A stretch of 64,000 nucleotides of DNA from Narthecium ossifragum (lineage: Eukaryota; Streptophyta; Magnoliopsida; Dioscoreales; Nartheciaceae): assembly GCA_963920575.1 (NCBI GenBank), contig OY986970.1:17292095-17356094 (forward strand). Direction: 5' to 3'. Positions within the stretch are counted from its first letter, which is position 1, and every line of letters starts with the position of its first letter. The notes beneath the pieces were generated by a model that saw nothing but the letters and a program-made list of their open reading frames with translations, searched no databases and was not told the origin of the DNA. Position numbers and translations under genes: made by a program. Shown in pieces: positions 34,012 through 45,324 of this stretch.

Positions 34012-37000
34012 GGTAGTTTGGACCCGATTTGAATTGTGGTCTTCAGTTGAACTTGATGATAGGTCTAGATGACTGGTATACCTGTTGCTTGATGATTGTA
34101 GAGGTCGTGTCGGATGCTGAGGTGTAGTCGATGTCCCACTATGTTGACCCTTGAGTAGAGAGGTTGACTACTCAGCGGTGTCATTTCCCGCCTGCAGTGT
34201 CATTCCCTGCTTGTGGGCCAGCAGTGTTAGTCCTGCTTACTGAGTGTGACCTGACATGTGACCAGTTCTTCTGGAAGACCATGATCGTGGCCTCAGGGAC
34301 ACGTGGTGGGGTTATGAGACCTCTGTATACACCCAGGTCTTGCTTCAGGGCGACACTGTTACGTTTCCCTCTTCCTTCTTTCTGTCGTAGTGTAGTTTCC
34401 CTGATGAGCTTAGTTGCTCACTCCTACCCGGGCTGCGTATTGCAGGTGCAGGCGTCAGCCCCTCTTTGGTGGCCTCTACCAGGTAGTTGGTCGGCGGTAC
34501 GGCGGCGCCAGGCTGTGAGGACCCGTTCCTCCGACTCGGTCCGACCATGCTAGGTCGAAGGTCTGGCTTGGTTGGGTTGGCTTGGTTAGCCTTTCTTTGC
34601 GATCAGTGATCGCATCGCTATTCTTGGACCCCAAGGGCAATTCGGTAAATTGCAACTTGGCGGTCGGTTTCACACCCGCGTAGTGCACACACGGCTTTGA
34701 ATTGATGTATATGGTTGATTAGATCCTTATAGGCGTTCCCGATCGGAAGATCAGAACTTGATCGGGAAAGATCGAGACGGACAGTCGAGATTAAATCTCA
34801 GCTTTATTATAAATCCCTTTCCTTTTCTCTCTCTCCTTTTCTTTTTCCCCGTGCGGCAACTTCCCCTTCTTCCCCTCGCTCGCGATCCAGCCGATCTCTC
34901 TTCTCTCCGGAGGTTCTTCACCACCGTCACCGTCCGCCGCTCCTCCCCACGCTTCCCCTCACCGATCTCGGGTTCCCCAGTTCCCTTTATGCTCAGATCC
35001 GACCCTTCTCTTCTCCCTTATCTCCCTCCCAAGTTCGCTGGAAGCCACCTCATCACCGATCGATGAGATCCCCCGGCGTTCCCTTAGAGTTCCTCCGCCG
35101 CCGCCGAGCTGCAACACCTGGAACGATGTCGGGAAGCCAAGATCCGGCCTTTCCTCTTCTTCTCCGAGCTGTGAGGTAGGGTTTCCTACCTGAATCTTTG
35201 ATTCAGTCTTAGGTTAGGAACTTCTTGTGATTGTGGGTTGTATCCTGCATCTCTTTCATGCTATTCATGCTAGATGTTGACTGGTTTTGGTTGTATGGAT
35301 TTCGGATTTGATCAGAGGGTTTTGATTTGGATTCGTTGTGGATTTCTTCCTCATGCTTTACTTCCCTGAACTTGGATTTCATCAGACCTAGGTCCAATCG
35401 TGTGTTGATGGATTTTTATGGGATTTAACCCATATGTTCTTCCCGGATTTGGATTTTAGGCCCTGTTCTGTGCAACCAGCCATACTCTGTGCCGTTCTGG
35501 CGTTTTTCCGTGAGGAATCTCGTGAAGCTATCATCGTGAAGGTTGTAGATCTCCGGATCTTCTTTCAATTGCCGCTGAGTTTATAATTTTTGGATTTATG
35601 TACGAATTTTGATGATTTTTCTACGGAACTGCTGCGAAGCTGGATTTGTGAAATTAGTAAGATAATAAAGTAGAAATTAGATATCAATCAGTTCCAATTC
35701 TTGGAGGAAAGGTTCCTCACATGTTAATCAATATCTGTCCAAGTTTACTTGATGATTTGACGTCGTTTGGACGTCGAGTTCACGGCTTCAAATTTCAGAT
35801 TACTGTAGCAATCCGAAAATGGGTAACTTGTGGATTTTGATGTTTTCCTTGTGTTTAATTCTTCGAGAATTATGAAGTTAATGCTCCTAATGATCTCTAG
35901 GTTTAACATGTTCAAGGTGATGATCGTTGTATACTTAATTTCCTCAATTTCGGCCTAATTAGTTAGTTGCAAAACCATCCTCTAATTAGCAATTAGATTG
36001 TGAAGTATGCCTATTAATTATAAGTGATTTTGAGTATTATGATGAGCATGTATGCTCAGTTTCGCATCAATTGGACGGACATAGTGGAACCTAGGTTATA
36101 CCCTAATCTTGTCGACTATATATAATTAAAGCTTGATTAATCAATTATAACTTGTCAAATTCATCTACTATCCGATATTGACGCTCTTAGCAGTATTCGG
36201 TAAATGCATGATGATTTGATAAGTTTTGGGAGATTTATCCCTCGATTTCCACACAGTTATTTATGTTGCTAATCTTCTAGCTTAATTAGCAATTGATTAT
36301 GAAGTATGTTAGTATCCATGTAATTTTTGGTAGAATGCCATCTATACATGTATTGCATACATTTATGTATCTAAGCCCTATGGGAGGCTTGTGGCTGAAC
36401 CAAGAGAGTCATGACCTTGGGATGTTTAGATAATTGATGGGGCCGAATGTGTGGCCTAGTTGTTGTACGTTGTAATGATGGTAGTTTGTTATTTGTTTGG
36501 CCGGGGTTGTATCCCGTTGTAGAAATTGCGGTTGACGGATGTGGATGTCGTCGTAACGCCGAAATTTGAACTGAGATGTTCATAGATCTGTGACTGCTTT
36601 AGACCCCTTGCTATGTTTACCCATTGGCAAACTGTAGGCTATGCCTAGCCCTGTATGTTGTGATGTCATACTGTTGCATGCTTATATTTCTGTATTTCTG
36701 TGCCTGAGCATTGCATGTATCTTGATTGCATTAGAAGCATTAAGGCTAGGTGGTAGGCGATGGATTCGATCACCGATCCGGGGTTCTCGGGTAGCCCGGG
36801 TCTAGCCCTAGGACCGAGGTTTGGGGTAGTCGAGGATTAGGACGTGATTGTCATCAATGATTATTGTTTGATATTATTCGAGGATTATTAGTTAGTCGGA
36901 CTGGAATATTGTGGTTGAGGTTTAGAGGTCGTGTTGTTTCTTCAAGGCCAAGTGCTAAGGATGGATGTCGATACGTTCCCTGACATATGTGTCCCCGCGA

Positions 37001-37485
37001 GAGATGGTATGACTGGGCAGGGTGGTACTTGGACAGGAGCCCGTAGTCTTGGTTTCCTCTCGTTTGTTCTTGGGTAAGGGTGATCCCGCATGGTACCGTT
37101 CCCCTGTTGGTGCTTAGGGTGATCTTGGTAACATGTCCAAGAGAGAGGTTCATGACAGGAGCCCTTGGGACATCGATAGGGTATGAGACCCTTGGCATTC
37201 CTTAGACTTAGGCGGAGAGATAACACAGTTGATGTTTTCCTCCTTTCAGTGTGACGTAGAGTAGAACCTTACTGGGCATTGTTGCTCACCCTACCTGGGT
37301 TGCATCGGCGATGCAGGTCGATGCAGTTCCTTCTTTCAGGTGTTCTTCTAGAAGATGACGCGATCTTTCGAGGTGATCGAGGACTTGGAGCTTTGAGAAG
37401 TTCTTCTACAGTTAATTTACAGTTTTAATCAAAGATGTACAAATTGATGTATAAAATGATGTATTCAAGGATATAATTGTACTAG

Positions 37486-40400
37486 TAAATGCTCGTGCCT
37501 ACGACACGGATATTTAGGGTTTCTTTCAGAAAATTTCGGCAAAACCTACCGTGTACCGAGAGTTAAATGAGAAAATTCTAACACATCCTCCTAATTTCTC
37601 ACGTTCTCGCCATAGACGTTATGTCAAATGCCTATTCGAGATACCAGCGGACGAAGTCCTCGAGGCTTGTACAACCATTGCTCGCTTTGACACAGATTCA
37701 GAAAATCCAACAAATCCTCCTAATTTCTCGCATTCTCACCGTCCACATTGAGCTAACGCAGCTTTTGATGGCTTATTATTATTAATAATACAAACATTCA
37801 TAATAAATTTAACACGTTCCGTAAGCCAAAATAAAATTGAGTAAAATGTGACATAAAATAGATCAAACTAAATGAATCAATGAACACTAAACCTAGCATA
37901 TACAATCAAATGACTTACTATGCCAACGATAAGTTGATCATTATTATCATCAGCCATCAGGGTGGATCTACAAAATGACTTACTGTTATATTTTGTCACA
38001 AATTTTTGTTCACTTCTTCACCTAGTTGCATTAGTCTAAACTTTACACTTTAGTCAAACAGATTTCGCATAATAAACATTTGGCATGAAGCAAAACTAAG
38101 GGCTATACAACATACCAAATGAGGAAGTAGGATGCAAGTTTAGAACAAAGGTAGTAATATTGTATTCATTAATTCCTTTGTTTTTCGAAAAAAATCGGCA
38201 AAACCTCCCTTGTACCGAGAGCTAAATGAGACAATCCTACAACATTCATCAAATACAAAAATTAATACACAATATGAAAGGGGCGAACATTGTCTCCACA
38301 ATCCACACAAACCACGCAAACATAAAGACATTTAGAGTCTCAAAGTGAATTATTAACTTTCAACAAACTTTCCTTAATTAATGTAATAGCACGTAAGCTT
38401 GTTCGACCAACAAACCCTTTGCCCTCCACAACAGTTGATTGATAGACAACGCAAACAAACCCTTTGCACGTAAGCTTATTCGACCAACAAAATTATACAC
38501 ACCAAGCTTAAAATGCCAGATTCTATTCTGCTGAAGGTATTGGCAAATTTGGTAAGAAAGAATCATCCAAAGAGAAAGAAATCATTAAAGCAGATATATC
38601 TTGAGCTCATGTTGGAACTTTCAAACACAAAAGACACATCCAATAAAACAGAGCAAAGAATGACAGAGAGAAATTTCCAGCAAGCTTCCAATTAGGTAGT
38701 GATCAATCTATTGCTCTTCTTTGTATCGTCTTCAGCAACACCAATTTTGAGATCGAAATCCAAAGAAAATTGCTCCTTTTGAACTATTTTGATCTGTTAA
38801 AGGTTTCGCATCAACCTTTTCTAACATATGACAATTTACTCTATAAGCAAAATAAATCCAAGGCAAATGCAGTCATGAAGCTAAAACAAAAGATTGATCA
38901 ATTTCAACTATTTGCAATGCTCAACCATTAAGATTGTCTTCAACAGTCCCTCAGAAAGAATGAATCTATACAGGCTAAAATCACTCTGTAAAATGTGATC
39001 TCAAAACCAAGAACCCAAAATTGGAAGCTGGACTAAAATGAAGTTGGACTGAAATGAGGTAGGACTAAAATCATCCAAAGTTGGACTAAAATCATTTCAG
39101 TAAAATGTATAGATTCATTTCAGTAGGACTAAAAGCATTTCAGTAAAAGAGATCTTGTCAAAAAGTTATAAAGCTGATCGAACTCTCTGATCATTTGCTA
39201 TTTCAGCACTAATGCATGCTTGCTTGAAATCAAACTTCATAACAGAACAACATGCAAGTGTATCCAGTGAAAAGAGGCCAAAATTTCATAAATTTTAAGA
39301 GTTTCAATTTCAGTGATAATTGTTTCTGCATTTATTTATGTACTCCTGACATTAAAATGTTATAGTTCTTGGATAGATTCATAACTAATGCAACTTTTGA
39401 TTGACTGGAACTCTTCTTGAAGAAGTTGATACCAGAAGCAGATTTAAAAGATATGAAAGATATAAAATAGCAAAATTCTATTAGATGATATCCATCCTCC
39501 ATCAAAGAAATTTCTTTTATCTTTCCACTGAAAACAGGGAGCCAAAACCAATGAAAGATATGCAAACAATAGAAGGCAAGATCTAAGAATTAAAGTACAA
39601 AGAAAAGGAATCAATGTATAGGAGATTTATAGCATTAACATATGCCATGTGATCTTCATAGTGTGTGTCTCATGCTAATAGGAACGTGGAAGAATACTTT
39701 TAATTCATCTAATCCTTCCAGTTTTGTTTTCTACAATAGGGTAATTTACATATCAGAAATTTGCCCTACATGAGCTGAATTTGCATATCAGAAGCAGATT
39801 TAAAAGATATCTAATTAAGAGTTCCAAATCCAAATCTGTCCTATGCACAGATTTAGCAGATTCATTGCAAATTAAGAGATACAGATCCATGCAAATTAAG
39901 AGTTCCAAAGAATTGCTCACTAAATTTTTTTAAAGAAGGCAAAGAACCTTTGCATGAATCTGCTTAATATGTGCAAGTTATGAGATTGACAACATGATAA
40001 CATGAAGGCAAGTCGGATTAGAGTAAGGAATCTTCTAACATCTCTGCATCTTATCCATGGATATCTTAATTTGCTTAGAATCTGCTTAATATGTGCATAG
40101 GATAACACGAAGGCAAAGAATTTGCTTAAGCATTGCACTGTATAAAAATGAAAACTTACACAGATTCAGAAAGAGCACCAGCTGAGAGAGGAGCACCAGA
40201 TGGTCGGCCCCCTCTTCGTGCTCCTCTGGATTGCTGCGGCGTCCCCTCCTTTCTCTCCTCCTCCTTTCTCTCTCTTTCCTGGATCGCTCCGGCGTCAGAA
40301 AGAACCCAAGAAGAATCCTCCTACTTTAAACACTAATACATTCCTTTCAAACTCAATAAATCCGCCGTCTGTAAGACAAATGTGCAGCTGAAGATATAAA

Positions 40401-41590
40401 CTCCTGATACGATCAAAATATCTCTCACTATTATGAACATCAAAACACACACATATCTACTTATTGAGCAAAGACCAATAAACTTTTAAGGCACATATCC
40501 TTCTTGACAGCTTCTTTAAATAAAAGGTTTGAGAGCTCTTTAACAAAATAAAAACTGATCACCATATTCCACAGAGACCTCAACTCATGCTCTATAGTCT
40601 AAAAAAGAAGCATTAGTTTTTACTCTTTTTTCATTGTTCTCTAGCACGTTGATTAGCATCTCCTCAGAAAAGGAAACTGCTAGAATTAAAAAGTTTATGC
40701 ATGCCAAAAGAAAATATACATATCCTATCAGTTTTTGCTTTTAGCTTAAAAAAGAAACGATCTTGGAAGACTCTAAGAAATCTTATGTCTCAATTTGACA
40801 AAGACCTATACAGCTTGAAGAAGATCTTAGAAGAATTTAAAATAGATTGTAAAAATTGATCGTTGAAAGGAAACCATCAACAATCGACAGTGAACAGTGT
40901 TGAAAATTTAAATCTACAACACCAATCAACTGTCAACTAAAAGAACAGCATAATCTTTGATCCCAAGCAAAGTTTGAACTTTAACTACAGATAGTCTATA
41001 AATGAAGCATATTTAAGCCCTTTTTTGATCAACAGTAATGCTCTAAGTGAAGAGAATAAAATCTAAACCCAACACCAACAAACTTGAATAAATTAATTCC
41101 AACATTGCATAGAAACCTTTAACAGGTCAAAATAGTTGAAAAGCAGAAATATTGGGTTCCTAGGTGAGTTGAAGAGATGGAGGAAATCGAGCCGAAGCGA
41201 TTACAAAAGACATTATTATCAGACGCGACAAACATCCACAAAGAGATATAAAAATAGGAAGAGAGGTGAAGGCATGGGAAGAGGGAGAAGAAAACATGCT
41301 GACAGGGTGAAGAGAAGAGAGCAGAGGCAGCACTTACCGGAGATATGGCATTGATGTGCGAGGCGAGGAGAGGCGAGGACGACAGCGGGGATGTGAAGAT
41401 CGGCAGGTGATGACTTAGACGCGCAGAGGATGCTATGAAACAACGGAGTTTGTTAGCTAATAAACAAAAAAATCTTATAACATCAACAATACCGTAAAAA
41501 ACAGGAGAAGATCTAACCTGTTTGGCATCTAGCACCCGCTGGTCCCTCCCAGCCTCCTCCCGCACCCTATCGACTCTCCGCGATCATCTC
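37486..41590. other. Helitron interior, AT-rich, no gene recognised
   Basis: About 4.1 kb of AT-rich DNA with only short frames. A GC-richer patch at 40190-40300 and a minus frame of 148 codons at 41565-41119 might be captured exon pieces, but neither resembles a family I know. Confidence 0.5.
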
Positions 41591-41621
41591 CATTATCGCT
41601 TCTTTTCCCTCGGGCGAGGAC

Positions 41622-42250
41622 GGCGTGGATCTTGGCGACGGCGTGGAGGGTGGCGTGGCTGAGGTCGGCGTCGGGCGTGAGGCGTCACCGGCTGAGGAGA
41701 GGAGAGGGGATGGGTGAGGGGAAAAAAGAGGAAGAGAGGAGAGGGGATGGGTGAGGGGAACTCTACCTTGGGCGTCGCCGGCTGGGCGTCGGGCGTCGGG
41801 TGGTCGTGCGACGGCGTGGATGTCGATGGCGTCGAGGGCGGGTTGGGCGGTCGGCGACGGCACGGCTGAGGGCGAGGTCGGCGTCCGCTTGGCTGAGGGC
41901 GAGCTTGGGCGAGGTCGCCGTGGGGAGAGGAGAGGGGAGAGGAGAGCTCGGGCAAGGATGGCGTGGATCTTGGCGACGGCGTGGAGGGTGGCGTGGCCGA
42001 GGTCGGCGTCGAGCGTGAGGCGTCGCCGACTGAGGAGAGGAGAGGGGATGGGTGAGGGGAAAAAAGAGGAAGAGAGGAGAGGGGATAGGTGAGGGGAACT
42101 CTGCCTTGGGCGTCGCTGGCTGGGCGTCGGGCTTCGGGTGGTCGTGCGACGGCGTGGATGTCGATGGCATCGAGGGCGGGTTGGGCGGTCGGCGACGGCG
42201 CGGCTGAGGGCGAGGTCGGCGTCGGCTCGGCTGAGGTCGAGGGAGGGTGA
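41622..42250. repeat. GC-rich 338-bp tandem repeat, about 1.9 units
   Basis: GGCGTGGATCTTGGCGACGG starts at 41622 and again at 41960. Both units contain the GAGGAGAGGAGAGGGGATGGGTGAGGGG block and the GTCGTGCGACGGCGTGGATG block. Pro/Ser/Arg-rich frames of up to 246 codons on the minus strand come from this repeat and exist in two overlapping frames, so I do not call them genes. Confidence 0.85.
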
Positions 42251-43150
42251 GGTCGCTGTGGGGAGAGGAGAGGGGATGGGTGAGGGGAAAGAGAGGGAGA
42301 GGGGACGGGGGAGAGGGATGGGACGCGTCCCATCCTCTCTCTCTCACAGCTGGATTTTGAAAATTTGAGTGAGTGTGTGGGTGAGAGTGGATGAGTGGGT
42401 GGAATTTTGAGCGGGAGATTTTGGAGGGAAGGAAAATTTGGCTGCGGATCTTAAAGTTGATCATGGAATCACAGCCATTGGATGTGTTTGTAGGCAAATC
42501 CTGACCACTCTTTATGTTTTATAGGGGGACATTTCAAAAACCGTCCTTCCTTATATAATAGATGATTATTAAATTCAGTTGTATTTGAGAAATATTGTAA
42601 TATTCTTTGATATAAATGCCGAGGAATGTGAGGATGTTGAAATTGTAAAAATAGAAAATGTACAGGTTTCTTGTGGTGTAATTATAAAGGGGATTCTGCC
42701 AAAAATTTTATGAACTTGAGGATTAAATTGTCTAAATTCATAGTATTTATATACTTGTGCGTCAATTGATGATGTAAACAAGTTTAGGTGGCTCACGTCT
42801 CGATCTGGATGGGTTTTCTGGGTCGGGGCGTGACACAGGCGGAGTCTGAGAGGTGGCGATCTTTTACTGCTTTAAACCTTGTTAGTTAGTCTCCTACGGG
42901 AGTAAATGTTGTATTTGGACCTTCCCCTCTCCGAGGATATGTATATTAAACACTTTTGGGATTGTAATCTAGGGTTCGAGGTTTGCTTAAATTATTGTCT
43001 TTTAATTGAGGGTGTTTTGGTGAATTGCTAGGGAGACCAATAGGTTAGAGGGAACCCTCACCAAATTTTCCGTGATTTGTTAGGTTACGGTTCACGTCGC
43101 CCGATCCGGTTGGGCTTTCGCGGGTCGGGGCGCGACACATGCACTCATCA

Positions 43151-44184
43151 AGAAGCTTGTTTCAAACCATATAAGGCTTTAGTGAGCTTGAATACTTGAT
43201 CCCCTAAATTGTGATTCTCAAAACCGGAGGGTTATTCAACAAAAACTTCTTCTTTTAAGAAACCATTCAAAAAGGCACTCTTAACATCCATTTGATATAA
43301 TTTGAAATCTTTGTAAAATGCAAAAGCTAGGAGTAATCTTATTGCCTCAAGTCTAGCTACCGGTGCAAATGTCTCATCAAAATCAATTCATTCTTGTTGA
43401 TTGAAGCCTTTTGCAACTAGTCTAGCTTTATTCCTTGTAATTATCCCTGATTCGTCCATTTTATTTCTGAACACCCATTTAGTGTCAATGACGGGGTGAT
43501 CACTAGGTCTAGGTATCAACTTCCAAACTTCATTTCTTTCAAATTGAATTAACTCTTCTTGCAATGCTAAGATCTAATGATCATCCTCTAGTGCTTCCTC
43601 AATAGTTTTGGACTCACTTTGAGATAGGAAGGTTAGATTGGCACAAGCATTCAATGAAAATCTAGTTTGGATTCCTTTTGATGGTTCACCCATGATCAAT
43701 TCCTTTGGATATGAGGAGGCATATTCCCAATCTTTTGGCAAATCATGATGTTGCTCATTAGAAGTAATTTTTAGAGATTCCTCAAATCTATCATTCACTT
43801 CTTCAATATCATTTGGGTCTCATGTACTACTTCTTTTGATTTGTCATTTGGACTTTCATCATTTTCATCATCAATTTTAGTAGAACCTCTAATCATTTCA
43901 TCAAATATAACATGCATTGATTCTTCAACAACCAAGGTCATTTTATTGAAACCTCTATAACTTTTGCTTCTCTCTAAATATCCAAGAAAAATTCCTTCAT
44001 CGGATCTAGCATCAAATTTCCCGAGATTATCATTGCCATTGTTTAAGACAAAACACTTGCATTCAAAAGCTCTAAAGTAACTAATATTCGAAATTCTTTC
44101 TTTCCAAAGCTCATAGGGGGTTTTCTTCAAAATAGGCCTCAATGTTACTCTATTGATCACCTGGCAAGAAGTATCAATCGCTTC
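43151..44184 (-). pseudogene. Copia pol: integrase C-terminus and start of RT
   Basis: From 44184 down: K-K-T-P-Y-E-L-W, C-F-V-L-N-N-G and F-L-G-Y (integrase C-terminal GKGY-like region). Then E-E-A-L-E-D-D-H followed by a stop, [52 protein letters not shown] and L-T-K-A-L-Y-G-L-K-Q-A. At least three stops are present. The motif spelling is closest to SIRE/Maximus elements. Confidence 0.88.
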
Positions 44185-44739
44185 TGTCACGCCCCGACCC
44201 AGAAAACTCATCCGAACCGGGACGTGATGAGACCTACTACTATTCATTTCCAATCTTGGGCGATACATTACAAATTTCACAGTTAATTTGAAAAATGTGA
44301 CTTCTGATGCCAAACTTGTAATTCTAACAATTTACTAACAGTTTCAAATCTAAATTCAGCATTAGAGGAAACATGACTTTATATCTTCAACATCACAGTT
44401 ATACAATTAAACATCAAGTACATGTCTATCTCAAAACTCTTCAAAGAGGAAAATTTTACATTTAATATAATCCTCGAAGGATGTCTATTTACAAAACTGC
44501 CAAAAATGGTACAATTTATCCCTCAGAGACCTCATACGTTTCCGGAAGTCAACACGGCGCCAAAAGCTAGTCCAGTTGGAACTACAGAAGACGAACTGGT
44601 GCATACACCTGCAAAACGCTGCCTGAGTAGGAGTGAGCAACAAAACTCAGTAGGGTTCTACGCTACGTCAAACTGAAAGGAAAAGAAACAATAACAGTGT
44701 CGTTCTCCTACCTAAGCCTAGGGTATGCCGAGGGGCCCC
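44185..44739 (-). mobile_element. Family T copy F1, right end only in window
   Basis: Minus-oriented unit whose 3' terminus (TGTCACGCCCCGACCC read on the plus strand) abuts copia at 44184. The left TSD candidate is GCTTC (44180-44184). It is the copy E subfamily. It is interrupted at 44745 by F2, and its other end and second GCTTC are not found before 64000. Confidence 0.75.
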
Positions 44740-44744
44740 ATAAC

Positions 44745-45319
44745 TGTCACACCCCGACCCAGAAAACCCATCCGGGCCGGGACGTGAGGGACCTAAACCT
44801 ATTCAATCATCTCTGGCGTAGTTATATAGAGATTTTCACATCTAATTTGAACAATATGATCATCCATTTCATAACAAAATCGACAGTCTCCATTATAATT
44901 ACAACACAAGGAACCTGTTCATTTTACAATTTCAACTTGAGCAATGGCACCATTGTAAATAACTAATTATTACATTTCTCAAATGTCTACATTAAAGAAT
45001 ATTACAACATTTCTCAAATACAACTGAATTAATGATCATACAATTATGTTCTCGAATATTTCAGATTATACATCAATTTATACATCATTGATTAAAACTG
45101 TAAATTAACTGTAGAAGAACTCCTCAAAGCTCCAAGTCCTCGATCACCTTGAAATATCACACCATCTTCTAGAAGAACACATGAAAGAAGGAACTGCATC
45201 GACCTGCATCACCGATGCAGCCTAGGTAGGGTGAGCAACAATGCCCAGTAGGGTTCTACTCTACGTCGCACAGAAAGGAAGGGAAACTGCAACTGTGTCG
45301 TTCTCCGCCTAAGTCTAAG
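44745..45319 (-). mobile_element. Family T copy F2, nested in F1, partial
   Basis: Starts TGTCACACCCCGACCC after candidate TSD ATAAC (44740-44744). It contains the undisrupted homologue of the Helitron target in copy E. It is interrupted by copy G at 45325 and its other end is not seen in the window. Confidence 0.75.
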
Positions 45320-45324
45320 GTATG

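Larger units (their letters stand above)
37482..42562 (-). mobile_element. 5.1-kb non-autonomous Helitron
   Basis: Inserted between A (37481) and T (42563) without duplication. Copy F2 carries the uninterrupted homologous site ATTGTATGAT (near 45050). On the minus strand the 5' end is TCTATTATATAAGG and the 3' end is CATTTACTAG. The 3' end is preceded by the hairpin CGTGTC-GTA-GGCACG, 12 nt from the terminus. I see no RepHel helicase or replication-initiator motifs. The interior has internal direct repeats (37535-37600 versus 38189-38230; 38388-38430 versus 38467-38495) and a GC-rich 338-bp tandem repeat near the 5' end. Confidence 0.85.
34514..42835 (+). mobile_element. Family T copy E, complete, split by a Helitron
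   Basis: TSD CAGGC (34509-34513 and 42836-42840). Starts TGTGAGGACCCGTTCCTC and ends ...GGGTCGGGGCGTGACA. Its own length is about 3.24 kb (34514-37481 and 42563-42835), a longer subfamily that also includes F1, F2 and the fragment at 60601. TATA-like TTATAAAT at 34807 and leader hairpin 35174-35191 are present. Unlike copies A to D it lacks an obvious GATCGATC cluster. Confidence 0.87.
29939..43137 (+). mobile_element. Family T copy C, complete but with two nested T copies
   Basis: Flanked by TSD CATGC (29934-29938 and 43138-43142). Starts TGTGAGGACCTGTCCCTC and ends ...GGGTCGGGGCGCGACA. Its own sequence is 29939-31546, 34017-34513 and 42841-43137, about 2.40 kb. Copies D and E occupy the gaps. 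TATA at 30375, leader hairpin at 30504-30522 and palindrome clusters at 30213-30360 and 30722-31030. No protein domain is present. Confidence 0.87.
28317..43150 (-). mobile_element. Solo Athila LTR in copia RT, interrupted by copy C
   Basis: 28317-29938 aligns along its length with the LTRs of the complete Athila element. The last 8 bp (ACTCATCA, 43143-43150) lie beyond the copy C insertion, giving about 1630 bp of LTR. Flanks are AGAAA (28312-28316) and AGAAG (43151-43155), a TSD with one mismatch. Copia RT coding sequence on both sides shows that only an LTR remains. Its palindrome cluster (29264-29610) uses AGGATCGATCCTT-type words in place of the CCGATCGATCGG words of the complete copy. 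Confidence 0.85.
27545..44184 (-). mobile_element. SIRE/Maximus-type Ty1/copia remnant split by nested insertions
   Basis: Copia pol sequence is present at 27545-28316 and 43151-44184. The two parts join inside the reverse transcriptase when the intervening Athila LTR complex is removed. Order on the minus strand is integrase C-terminus, RT, RNase H. The upstream gag, protease and integrase core are not in the window because family T copy F1 entered at 44185 and its far end is not seen. The downstream end decays near 27400-27545; no LTR is visible. Stops and frameshifts show it is dead. Confidence 0.85.

Noticed and set aside
41593..42497. Pro/Ser-rich minus frames of about 245 codons
   Set aside because: Two long frames overlap in different phases over a GC-rich tandem repeat, the pattern of a repeat artefact.
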